A model generated the notes under the pieces. It was not told where the DNA came from and made no database searches. It worked only from the letters and a program-made list of their open reading frames with translations. From GCA-2733415 sp049609325 (GTDB taxonomy: Bacteria > Bacteroidota > Bacteroidia > Flavobacteriales > Flavobacteriaceae), in assembly GCA_049609325.1 (NCBI GenBank), contig JBMYYK010000046.1, forward strand, positions 1 to 10,938: a DNA stretch of 10,938 nucleotides. Direction: 5' to 3'. Numbering within the stretch: the stretch's first letter is position 1; each line of letters opens with the position of its first letter. The position numbers and the translations under genes were made by a program. Shown one piece after another: positions 1 to 6,507 of the stretch.

Positions 1-115
1 GCACAACATCTATATAATAAAATGAAAGAACTTAAATATAATAGATAGAACGTAATATAACAATCTATAACACATGCATGTTAAACATATTGATTAATCA
101 TTAAAAAAAACTATT
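1..115 (+). promoter_or_regulatory. AT-rich gene-free leader, possible promoter region
   Basis: No credible coding region is present; an ATG at 22 opens only an eight-codon frame. The stretch contains several TATAAT-like words (for example around 11-20 and 33-41), the octamer TAATATAA at 53-60 and a perfect 10-bp palindrome ACATGCATGT at 72-81. The run of A before the ATG at 116 resembles the A-rich translation-start regions of Bacteroidetes, with no Shine-Dalgarno. TAATATAA also occurs in the other two longer gaps, so a promoter for the downstream gene block is plausible, but in DNA this AT-rich the motif evidence is weak. Confidence 0.3.
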
Positions 116-691
116 ATGGGATCACCATTTAAAATGAATCCAAAAACGCCATTTATGAAAGCGTTGGTTGGAAAACAAAAAAATTTACCTGATCACCTAA
201 AGCAGGCTATTCTTGATGCTCCGGAAACACCAGCTAAGTCATACGGTAAATCACCTATGAAAAAAGACCCTACAAAAAAAGAGGGTGCCGGAACTGCAGC
301 TCCGGGAAGAACATACTTAGACATGAAGCCTGGCCAGTATGGTAAAGTTAGACAGCTAACCAATAAAGAAATTATTGATCAAGTTAAGAAAACAGGTAAA
401 TCATCTGCACAAATTAAAGCAGAGCAGAAAAAATATATGGATGCGGCCTCAAAAGCAAAACAAAAAGCTAAAGACATTCCTGGAACTGCTACAAATCAAA
501 TGGGAGAAATTCTAGCAGCTGGAGGAGCAAGAGGCGAAAAAGGTATTGCTGAAGAAGCTAAGAAAAGATCAGCTGGTACTCCTGCTAAATCTTATGGATC
601 TAAAAAGAAAACACCTATGATGAAAAAAGGTGTAAAAGGATTAAAAGGTTCTCCTGCTAAAATGAAAGGTGTTAAGGCACTTAAAAAATAA
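116..691 (+). CDS. Lysine-rich SPxK-motif phage protein, function unknown
   Basis: A 191-residue, strongly basic protein with no membrane segment or signal peptide. It starts MGSPFKM, a start I recall from many small proteins of marine phages. It then has a more regular stretch (about 13-36, NLPDHLKQAILDAPE) that looks helical. The element TPAKSYG occurs twice, at residues 38-44 and 155-161, each followed by an SPMKK or TPMMKK motif, and the C-terminus carries SPAKMKG. The central part (about 80-150) is Lys/Ala/Gln-rich and probably helical. The two TPAKSYG copies use different synonymous codons, so the repeat seems kept at protein level. The ATG follows an A-rich tract and no Shine-Dalgarno. 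The stop overlaps the next ATG as TAATG. S/TPxK motifs recall DNA minor-groove binders, so nucleic-acid binding or an internal virion role is possible. No function can be assigned. Confidence 0.85.
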   Translation: MGSPFKMNPKTPFMKALVGKQKNLPDHLKQAILDAPETPAKSYGKSPMKKDPTKKEGAGTAAPGRTYLDMKPGQYGKVRQLTNKEIIDQVKKTGKSSAQIKAEQKKYMDAASKAKQKAKDIPGTATNQMGEILAAGGARGEKGIAEEAKKRSAGTPAKSYGSKKKTPMMKKGVKGLKGSPAKMKGVKALKK

Positions 692-927
692 TGCAAAAGC
701 TTTCACCTGAAGCACGGCGTCGTAAAGCAAAACGCGATAAAGCTGTAGCTATGTCTCCTCGGCGCCGCGCTATGAAAGCGGAAAATCAACGTAAGCGAAG
801 AGCTGCTAAAAAAAACGGTAAGAATATTGATGGGATGGACTTTGACCATACAACTATGTCTTTCGTATCTGCTAAGCGAAACCGCTCTGGTTTTGGAAAA
901 GGCACTAAAATAAACAACACAACATAA
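691..927 (+). CDS. Small Arg/Lys-rich phage protein with DFDH and NR motifs
   Basis: A 78-residue protein whose first 45 residues are almost entirely Arg, Lys and Ala (for example SPEARRRKAKRD and SPRRR). They are followed by a distinct C-terminal motif block, GMDFDH then FVSAKRNRSGFGKGTK. The DxDH...NR spacing is faintly like the second half of an HNH/His-Me-finger site. However, there is no Cys pair and no convincing first half, so nuclease activity is not claimed. I recall similar short basic proteins ending in an NRxxxGKGTK motif from marine phages, without a known role. The ATG overlaps the previous TAA by one base and the stop overlaps the fibre gene start in the same way, so it is probably translated by re-initiation between its neighbours. 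Its basic charge suggests nucleic-acid or virion contact. Confidence 0.8.
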   Translation: MQKLSPEARRRKAKRDKAVAMSPRRRAMKAENQRKRRAAKKNGKNIDGMDFDHTTMSFVSAKRNRSGFGKGTKINNTT

Positions 928-2855
928 TGGCAAGAATATCTTCATATCCTTCCGACGGAACTTTAACTGCCGATGACAAACTATTAGGCATTGATTCAGG
1001 TACGGGAAATAGCGCAACATATACACTCGGTGCTTTATCTAACTTTTTTAATGTAGATAGCGTATCGGATACAAATTATTATTTAGATGGTATAACGCAA
1101 TCAGGAAATGTATTAACGTTTTCTGTAAACGGTGCAACTAATCAAACATTTACTTTTGGCTCAGCTGCGTTTGCCGCTACAACAGATTTTGCTGCATCCA
1201 ACCATACGCATGTTTTAGGAGATGTTGTTGGCACAAATAGTATTACAGCATCACAATTAAATGTGGACGGTAATGGTGACCCGGGTCAATATTTAATATC
1301 TGACGGCGATGGCAGTTTTAGCTGGTCTACTGTAACAAATCCTGCGGATACAAATTACTATTTAGATGGCATAACAAAAGCTGGTAATATACTAACTTTT
1401 AGTGTTAACGGTGCGGCTAATCAAAGTTATACTTTTGGTGAAGCTGCTTTTTTATCTGTAGCTGCTTTAACAGACCAAATTAAAACTGCAATTGATGTAT
1501 CTGATTTAGTTAATTTAGGTACACTAGCAGAATTAAATAGTGTTGGAGGCGCTAATATAAATAATAACGCTATATCAACCACCAAAATTGTAGATAGTGC
1601 TATTACAGAGCCAAAAATAAACGCAACAAATAGTCCAGTTTCAGGATATGTGCTTACATCCGATGGATCAGATGGGTTTACATGGGCTTTTAATTCAGCA
1701 AGTAATTATTATGTAAATGCAATTACTAAATCTACAAATACATTAACATTTGAAATAGCAGGTGGTTTAGCATCTAGCAGTTGGCCCACATATACTTTTG
1801 GTGATGCCGCGTTTAAATCTGTCGGTACCTCATCTGGTGATGTTGCTGCGGGAGACCATAACCATGATATGTCTTCTATAACAAATGCCGGCAACCTTGC
1901 TACATTAAATACTGTTAATACTTCAGAGATAACTAATGGGGCAGTAACAATAGATAAACTATCACCGTCCGCAGGTTCTAATGGACAATTTTTAACTATT
2001 ACAGGTGGTAATTTAGCGTGGGCAACAATAGCGACAACCGCTACGGATTTTTTAACATTACCTTCTACGCCTTCATCATTTACAGGGGCAGCAGGTCAGT
2101 ATTTAAAAATAAACACCGGCGAAACAGCTGTTGAGTTTGCAGCCCTTGCTGTTGGTAAAACAGATATTACAACAACTAATTCTGGGTCTGCAGGAAGAAT
2201 ATTAGGTATTGATAGTAATGGTGATTTAGAATGGACTACAAAATCTTCTGCTGGAGCAGGTAGTGTTCAACCTACTAATTTAAGCGGTCTTGCAAATAAT
2301 GGTACTTCTGGACAACTTATACAAACCGATGGCGATGGCACATTTAGTTATGTTAATGCAAATACATTTGATGGGGCGTTTAGTTCACTTACCGGAACGC
2401 CAACAACAATAGCCGGCTATGGTATTACTGATGCATTTGATGGAGCATTCAGTTCTTTAACAGGTACTCCAACTACTTTAAGTGGATATGGTATTACAGA
2501 TGGATTAACTTCTGTTAGCTATGCAGATTTAGGTAATGAATTCAAAACTATAGCGTCTACTGTTACTTTATCATCTTCTAGCACAACAGCCACTTGTGAT
2601 TTTAGCGCTTCAGCTGTATTCCCTATAATATTACCTTCCGATGCAACAAACACAACAATAACATATTCTAATTCATCAATAGGCCAAACTAAAATATTAA
2701 AAGTTACTGGTTCTGGCGGTACTGGAACAGTAACTATAAGCGGTGTAAAAGTTTCAGGTACACTAGACCAAACAAATTCAACTGTAAATTATATTCAAAT
2801 CAGTGCAATAGGGCCTTTTATTTCTGAATATATTTATACAATATCTCAAGCGTAA
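927..2855 (+). CDS. Phage tail fibre protein, repetitive
   Basis: A 642-residue protein rich in Thr, Ser, Gly, Asn and Ala and poor in Lys, as expected for a trimeric beta-structured fibre. Residues 1-41 (MARISSYP...LTADDKLLGID...YTLGALSNFF) match the N-terminus of the 112-residue protein at 7941, suggesting a common virion-attachment module. Three copies of an NYYLDGIT...TFGxAAF unit lie at about 50-82, 143-175 and 260-296. HxH motifs follow copies one and three (NHTH at 92-95, DHNH at 310-313), a pattern that binds metal in some phage fibre tips. Residues 481-526 are a tandem FDGAFSSLTGTPTT...GYGITD pair, a classic tail-fibre repeat. The last ~110 residues look like a beta-rich tip domain. 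It is translated from a TAATG overlap and overlaps the next gene the same way. The exact position in the tail is unknown. Confidence 0.9.
   Translation: MARISSYPSDGTLTADDKLLGIDSGTGNSATYTLGALSNFFNVDSVSDTNYYLDGITQSGNVLTFSVNGATNQTFTFGSAAFAATTDFAASNHTHVLGDVVGTNSITASQLNVDGNGDPGQYLISDGDGSFSWSTVTNPADTNYYLDGITKAGNILTFSVNGAANQSYTFGEAAFLSVAALTDQIKTAIDVSDLVNLGTLAELNSVGGANINNNAISTTKIVDSAITEPKINATNSPVSGYVLTSDGSDGFTWAFNSASNYYVNAITKSTNTLTFEIAGGLASSSWPTYTFGDAAFKSVGTSSGDVAAGDHNHDMSSITNAGNLATLNTVNTSEITNGAVTIDKLSPSAGSNGQFLTITGGNLAWATIATTATDFLTLPSTPSSFTGAAGQYLKINTGETAVEFAALAVGKTDITTTNSGSAGRILGIDSNGDLEWTTKSSAGAGSVQPTNLSGLANNGTSGQLIQTDGDGTFSYVNANTFDGAFSSLTGTPTTIAGYGITDAFDGAFSSLTGTPTTLSGYGITDGLTSVSYADLGNEFKTIASTVTLSSSSTTATCDFSASAVFPIILPSDATNTTITYSNSSIGQTKILKVTGSGGTGTVTISGVKVSGTLDQTNSTVNYIQISAIGPFISEYIYTISQA
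1071..1814 (+). repeat. Three dispersed copies of an NYYLDGIT/TFGxAAF fibre unit
   Basis: Within the 642-residue fibre gene, units of about 33-37 codons start near 1074, 1353 and 1704. Copies one and two share ACAAATTA.TATTTAGATGG-type DNA and nearly the same protein. Copy three is more diverged (NYYVNAIT, with a few extra residues before YTFGDAAF). The intervening segments differ in length, so this is internal duplication with divergence, not a simple tandem array. Confidence 0.75.
2367..2504 (+). repeat. Tandem 69-bp fibre repeat, two copies
   Basis: Bases 2367-2435 and 2436-2504 encode two adjacent 23-residue units, FDGAFSSLTGTPTT followed by IAGYGITDA or LSGYGITDG. The protein is almost identical while many third codon positions differ (for example GGGGCG against GGAGCA), so the duplication is old or held by protein-level selection. 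The SLTGxPTTxxGYGITD motif is common in phage tail fibres. Confidence 0.85.
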
Positions 2856-3415
2856 TGTTTCCAACTAGTATACTACAAGGCACATATAATCAGACTAGTA
2901 ATTCTAATATTTATGGAAATGGTATTGAGGATCTTTTAAGTGACTGGCTTAATGTAGGATCTAATCAGTCTGACTCTATTTATATTTATATAAACACATT
3001 CTTGACTAGTTTTACAAGTTCGTCTGACACAAGTAGAGGTATTGTTTTTTACGAACCACCTTTGACCGGACAAAACGAAATAAACAAGTTACCTACTTTT
3101 CAAAAATTTATGCAGTGGTTAACTAATGTTGCAAGTCCAGCCGTTGACACTTGGTATGACTTAGATACTGCATTTAGATATTTTCAACAAAATGACCCTA
3201 ATAATCAAGCCCAAATACGTGTTAATGGAATATCAAATGCTCAAGCACAGCTTTATAAGTATGATACAAGCGGAACTTACGGTAGATATTCTATTGCGAT
3301 AAAAGGAGCTACTGGACCAGATATGCCGTCTGGCTACCCTACTTCAGGAAGCACAATACAGTTGGCTATATTGGGAAATCAGACAAATGATTTAGAAGTA
3401 ATTAATGCTGTATAA
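2855..3415 (+). CDS. Unrecognised phage protein downstream of tail fibre
   Basis: A 186-residue protein starting MFPTSILQGTYNQ, rich in Asn, Ser, Thr, Tyr and Gln, with few charged residues and no clear membrane segment. Composition resembles a soluble virion or fibre-associated protein more than an enzyme, and no catalytic motif is visible. A middle section (about 65-115, with LPTFQKFMQWL and TWYDLDTAFRYFQQ) looks helical and aromatic-rich. The C-terminal part (STIQLAILGNQTNDLEVINAV) looks beta-stranded. The ATG overlaps the fibre stop as TAATG, so it is made together with the fibre. It could be a fibre partner, an assembly factor or a distal tail component. I do not recognise the family. 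Confidence 0.8.
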   Translation: MFPTSILQGTYNQTSNSNIYGNGIEDLLSDWLNVGSNQSDSIYIYINTFLTSFTSSSDTSRGIVFYEPPLTGQNEINKLPTFQKFMQWLTNVASPAVDTWYDLDTAFRYFQQNDPNNQAQIRVNGISNAQAQLYKYDTSGTYGRYSIAIKGATGPDMPSGYPTSGSTIQLAILGNQTNDLEVINAV

Positions 3416-3484
3416 AAATACATAATTAAATGTAATATAATACATAACCAATAAATTATTTATTAACCTTAAAACCAAAACCCT
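3416..3484 (+). promoter_or_regulatory. AT-rich intergenic gap, possible promoter
   Basis: This 69-base gap is the longest internal gene-free stretch. It contains TAATATAATACAT (octamer TAATATAA at 3433-3440), then an A/C-rich tract, CCTTAAAACCAAAACCCT, directly before the ATG at 3485, with no Shine-Dalgarno. No GC-rich hairpin or T-run terminator is visible. The gap separates the fibre block from the chaperonin block, so a separate transcription start is reasonable. Motif support is weak because of the base composition. Confidence 0.3.
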
Positions 3485-3775
3485 ATGACTTATTTTTATT
3501 ACAAAACTAATTCATGGTCAACCGGACAAAACAAAGTGTCTGAAGAAGCCAAAAAAACCTGGAAACGCTATTCAAAAAAGAAAAACTGGCGTATCACACA
3601 ATTATCAAATGGTTATTACCAAACCGAATGGAAAGACAGTAACAATAATTGGGTAAGTGTTACAAGAAGAGAAACAATAGACGGTGCAGAAAAAGCTATT
3701 GATTCTTCTATTAAACATTACGAACAAAAGCTTAAATTAGCAGAAGGACCAATTGTGGTAAAAACATTTGAATAA
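3485..3775 (+). CDS. Small unknown phage protein ahead of the chaperonin genes
   Basis: A 96-residue protein, basic and aromatic-rich at its N-terminus (YFYYKTNSW, WKRYSKKKNW). It continues with an apparent beta-hairpin region (about 36-61: WRITQLSNGYYQTEWKD, then NNNWVSVTRRE) and a helix (about 64-84: TIDGAEKAIDSSIKHYEQKL). The beta-beta-alpha layout with GYYQTEW is like small phage and bacterial single-domain proteins that act by protein contacts, but I do not recognise the family. No catalytic residues or membrane segments stand out. It is the first gene after the 69-base gap and lies 18 bases before groL, so it probably shares a transcript with the chaperonin pair. The start is fixed by the preceding stop-rich gap and the A-rich tract. 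Confidence 0.8.
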   Translation: MTYFYYKTNSWSTGQNKVSEEAKKTWKRYSKKKNWRITQLSNGYYQTEWKDSNNNWVSVTRRETIDGAEKAIDSSIKHYEQKLKLAEGPIVVKTFE

Positions 3776-3793
3776 TATTTAAAAATTAATTTA

Positions 3794-5350
3794 ATGGAAT
3801 TTAATCAACCAAGCGAAATTGTTAAAGATTTAACTTTTGGCAATGACGCTCAAAGTAAAATCATGTCTGGTGTCAATAAGCTTGCAAAAGCAGTTGCATC
3901 TACAATGGGAGCGTCAGGAAAATGCGTTATTTATGAAGACGCATTAGGAAGGCCAATAGTTACTAAAGACGGAGTGACTGTTGCTAATAGCGTGGTTCTT
4001 ATGGATCCCGCCGAAAATATCGGCGCAACCCTCATTAAAGAGGCAGCTCAAAAAACAGTGAAGGAAGCGGGTGACGGTACTACTACAGCTACCGTACTCG
4101 CCCACTCCATTTTAAAAGAATATTGGCAAGTTGAAAATCCAGATCTTCGACAAATAAAAGAAGACATAAACAAAACAGCTGAAAAAGTATATAAATACTT
4201 AGAAAGTTCTTCAAAAGAAGTAAAAGCTGGTATGCTTGATCATGTTGCTACAATATCAACTAATAATGATAAAAAATTAGGAGGTATTATTGCAGAAGCT
4301 TATAATGCGGTTGGTAAAGACGGTGTTGTGCTAATGGAAGAATCAGAAACTGATAAAACTTATATTGATACGGTCGATGGCGTACAATTTGATTCAGGCC
4401 TAAAATCACAACATTTAATTACTGATAAAGAAAAAAATAAAGCTATTTTAGAAGACCCTCTTGTACTTATTGTTAACTCAGAAATAGAAACTATAAGAAA
4501 AATACAAAGTGTTTTAGAATACGCTATAAAGACTAAAAAAGCTATATTGATTATAGGTAATGTATCACAGCAAGTGATGTCTGCGCTTATAATGAATAAA
4601 GTTAAAGGAAATATTAAAGTAAATGTTATTGATCCGCCTGGATTTTCTTCAATTCGCCGGGATATGCTAGATGATTTAGCTATATTAACTGGCGCTAAAG
4701 TAATTAATGAAGAATTAGGCGATGATTTAGATCTAATTGATGAAAGTTGTTTAGGTATTGCTGCAAAAGTTGTAACAGATGAAAATAATACAGTTATTGC
4801 AACAAATATAGAAACAGATGAAATAAAAGATCGTATCTTAGCAATTGAAAAGCAAATTAAGGAAGAAAAAAATCCTTATGCTTTGAAAAAGCTTGAACAG
4901 CGCAAAGCAATGCTTTCAGGATCTGTAGGTATTATATATGTAGGCGCAGATTCTAAAATAGAGCTTAAAGAAAAGAAAGATAGAGTTGAAGATGCTATTT
5001 ATGCTGTAAAAGCTGCTTTGAAAGAAGGTATTGTGTCTGGTGCTGGTATTGCATTATATAATGCTGCGGATGAAATAGCAACTGATAGTAAAGTTGGTGG
5101 TAAACTACTAATGGAAGCTATTAAAGCACCTTATAAAACAATACTTTTAAACGCCGGCATTAGCTATGAGCCATATACAAAAAAAGGGCGCGGAATTAAT
5201 GTTATAACAGGTAATGAAGTAAACCTTATCAAAGAGGGTATTATTGATCCTGTACTAGTTACAAAAACGGCATTAAAAAATGCAATTTCAGTTGCAACAA
5301 CCATAATGTCTGCTGATTGTGTAATATCTAACGTAAGAGAACGATCATGA
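3794..5350 (+). CDS. groL: Phage-encoded GroEL-type (group I) chaperonin, divergent
   Basis: A 518-residue ATP-dependent folding chaperonin. Equatorial, intermediate and apical domains are all present and collinear with E. coli GroEL (548 residues). Nucleotide-site residues are kept: KDGVTV with D59 (E. coli D52), GDGTTTA with D94 (D87), RVEDA with D400 (D398), a GAGIAL loop and GIIDP with D485 (D495). Oddities: TLGPKG is TMGASG here. The apical contact residues Y199, Y203, F204 and L234 correspond by eye to L203, H207, L208 and Q238. R452 and E461, which pair across rings in E. coli, become K and S. About six residues are missing before GIIDP, and the C-terminal GGM tail is absent. The ATG follows TTTAAAAATTAATTT with no Shine-Dalgarno. 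The stop overlaps the groES-like start as ATGA. Nearby fibre and virion proteins are likely clients, by inference. The family call is very secure; ring architecture is unknown. Confidence 0.97.
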   Translation: MEFNQPSEIVKDLTFGNDAQSKIMSGVNKLAKAVASTMGASGKCVIYEDALGRPIVTKDGVTVANSVVLMDPAENIGATLIKEAAQKTVKEAGDGTTTATVLAHSILKEYWQVENPDLRQIKEDINKTAEKVYKYLESSSKEVKAGMLDHVATISTNNDKKLGGIIAEAYNAVGKDGVVLMEESETDKTYIDTVDGVQFDSGLKSQHLITDKEKNKAILEDPLVLIVNSEIETIRKIQSVLEYAIKTKKAILIIGNVSQQVMSALIMNKVKGNIKVNVIDPPGFSSIRRDMLDDLAILTGAKVINEELGDDLDLIDESCLGIAAKVVTDENNTVIATNIETDEIKDRILAIEKQIKEEKNPYALKKLEQRKAMLSGSVGIIYVGADSKIELKEKKDRVEDAIYAVKAALKEGIVSGAGIALYNAADEIATDSKVGGKLLMEAIKAPYKTILLNAGISYEPYTKKGRGINVITGNEVNLIKEGIIDPVLVTKTALKNAISVATTIMSADCVISNVRERS

Positions 5351-5607
5351 GAGCAGTCAATAAGTTTATTATAATTAAATCAATTAAGGAAGAAATTAAA
5401 CCTAATGATTCAGGATTAATTTTAACCGAAAAACATAAAGATGAAATACGATATAGAAAAGCTGAAGTACGTTCTGTTGGTAATTACGTTGAAGGAATTA
5501 CTGCAGGGGATAACATTTATTATGACCGCTTTGCTGGCTACGGCATAGATTATGAAGGCGAACTTTTACAGGTTATAAAAGAGCAAGATGTTGTAGTAGT
5601 GTTATGA
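5347..5607 (+). CDS. groS: GroES-like (Cpn10) co-chaperonin
   Basis: An 86-residue co-chaperonin, against 97 in E. coli GroES. It should cap the chaperonin encoded just upstream. The N-terminal strand (NKFIIIKSIKEE) is followed by a mobile-loop equivalent with SGLILT, whose L24-I25-L26 matches the I-V-L that docks on GroEL. Next come AEVRSVGN (family xGxVxxVGxG region), then ITAGDNIYYDRFAGYGIDYEGE, matching VGDIVIFNDGYG..., and a final strand with VIKEQDVVVVL. The segment between VGN and AGD is only about six residues, so the E. coli roof beta-hairpin is absent. The gene starts at the ATGA overlap with groL and ends in another ATGA overlap, so the chaperonin genes are translationally coupled, in the reverse of the usual bacterial groES-groEL order. 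Confidence 0.92.
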   Translation: MRAVNKFIIIKSIKEEIKPNDSGLILTEKHKDEIRYRKAEVRSVGNYVEGITAGDNIYYDRFAGYGIDYEGELLQVIKEQDVVVVL

Positions 5608-6044
5608 GAATAGAAGCCTCTGATATAAGAGATATAGGTTTATTTAAATATTATAGGCTTGTTAGAAAATGGGCTTGTAAAACTTATAATTTAACAGACG
5701 CTGAATTAGAATTACTTATTCATTTTGATTGTTTAGGAACATTTACACGTAATGATTATATAAAAGGTACTTATATCTATTCTTGGGATAAACATAGGTG
5801 GGAAAAACTTAGAAAACAAAAATGGATAGAAGTATACGCTCAAAGAAATCATACTACAATAAAATTTAATGTATATAAAGTATCTACAAAATGCAAATAT
5901 TTAATTGCGCGTATCTATAGAATATTATTAGGGCAAGAAGATTTACCTTATTCAAGAAGAAGCGTTTTTGAAAAAGGCAAAACTTATACAGATAAAGTTT
6001 ATAATGCCGCTATAGATATTATGAATAAAGACACAAAAAGATAA
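5604..6044 (+). CDS. Putative winged-helix (MarR-like) protein
   Basis: A 146-residue basic protein. Residues about 14-45 (FKYYRLVRKWACKTYNLTDAE...LLIHFDC) form helices, followed by a helical segment with FTRNDYIKG and another containing SWDKHRWEKLRKQKWIEVY. Next come a short beta-hairpin-like stretch (RNHTTIKFNVYKVS) and a long helix (KCKYLIARIYRILLG). This order matches a MarR-type winged-helix fold: helix, HTH with a basic recognition helix, wing, then a dimerisation helix. The assignment rests on pattern only. It starts in an ATGA overlap with the co-chaperonin and ends in a TAATG overlap with the next gene. It could bind DNA to regulate late genes, or a winged helix could serve in packaging or virion assembly. 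I recognise no specific family. Confidence 0.75.
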   Translation: MRIEASDIRDIGLFKYYRLVRKWACKTYNLTDAELELLIHFDCLGTFTRNDYIKGTYIYSWDKHRWEKLRKQKWIEVYAQRNHTTIKFNVYKVSTKCKYLIARIYRILLGQEDLPYSRRSVFEKGKTYTDKVYNAAIDIMNKDTKR

Positions 6045-6367
6045 TGGCTTATAAAATGAAAAACACTGTTGAAAATCTATTGATGGCCAACAGTCCTATA
6101 ATTAAAAAAGATTTAGGCCCTAATTTACATGGAGAAACTCATAATGATGGAACTATCATTATAAACAGCAGGCTATCTCCGGTGCAACAAAAAATAGCTT
6201 TAAGCCACGAAAAAGTGCATAAAAATCAGATAGATAGGGGAGATCTTTCTTATGATGATAATTATGTATATTGGAAAGGAAAAAAATATTCCCGTAAGAC
6301 TATGAAAGAAGGCGCTAAAAATTTGCCTTGGGAAGCAGAAGCGTACAATAAACAAACAAAAAAATAA
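6044..6367 (+). CDS. Miniature HExxH metallopeptidase-like protein
   Basis: A 107-residue protein with the zinc-metallopeptidase signature SHEKVH (H55, E56, H59) on a predicted helix (VQQKIALSHEKVHKNQI). Downstream LPWEAEAY (W96, E97, E99) offers a glutamate as third zinc ligand, the gluzincin layout. A strand-like segment TIIINSRLS precedes the helix, as the edge strand does in these enzymes. WExEA after HExxH recalls DUF4157-type and other small phage or toxin-associated peptidases, from memory. There is no signal peptide or membrane segment. At this size it is close to the minimum for the fold. Possible roles are virion protein maturation, cell-wall or host-protein cleavage; the substrate cannot be inferred. 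The start is a TAATG overlap with the previous gene, and the next gene begins three bases after its stop. Confidence 0.75.
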   Translation: MAYKMKNTVENLLMANSPIIKKDLGPNLHGETHNDGTIIINSRLSPVQQKIALSHEKVHKNQIDRGDLSYDDNYVYWKGKKYSRKTMKEGAKNLPWEAEAYNKQTKK

Positions 6368-6369
6368 TT

Positions 6370-6507
6370 ATGGATTTACCTATTACAAAAAAAGTACACG
6401 CGCAGAAAAAAGCTCCGCTACCTGTATGCCCAACTTGCATGCAACCAATTGCACAAGGATGCGGATGTATGATGAGAGGCGGAAAAAAAATTAAAAGAAG
6501 TAATTAA
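6370..6507 (+). CDS. 45-residue Cys4 zinc-ribbon-like protein
   Basis: A short reading frame of 45 codons: MDLPITKKVHAQKK, a CPTCMQPIAQGCGC core (C20, C23, C31, C33), then a basic tail MMRGGKKIKRSN. CxxC plus CxC with seven residues between them suggests one zinc site, although the knuckles are closer than in a classical zinc ribbon. The frame lies two bases after the peptidase-like gene and fills an otherwise empty stretch. It starts after AAAAAATAATT, the same A-rich context as its neighbours. The ordered Cys spacing and placement support a real gene. Function is unknown; zinc-dependent nucleic-acid or protein contact is a guess. Confidence 0.7.
   Translation: MDLPITKKVHAQKKAPLPVCPTCMQPIAQGCGCMMRGGKKIKRSN

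Noticed and set aside
72..81. Perfect palindrome ACATGCATGT as an operator
   Set aside because: Ten bases, a single copy, and no repressor-type neighbour here; too little to call a binding site.
691..927. HNH endonuclease from the DFDH...NR motif
   Set aside because: There is no Cys pair and no first half of the His-Me finger; the protein is too short and too basic to support the call.
703..1026. Reverse-strand open frame of 107 codons
   Set aside because: It lies opposite two well-supported plus-strand genes; its composition is what the complement of Arg/Lys-rich coding gives, with no recognisable domain or start context.
927..2855. Diversity-generating retroelement target in the fibre genes
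   Set aside because: Fibre genes are common targets, but no reverse transcriptase or near-identical template repeat with adenine-biased differences is visible. The repeats seen are ordinary diverged modules.
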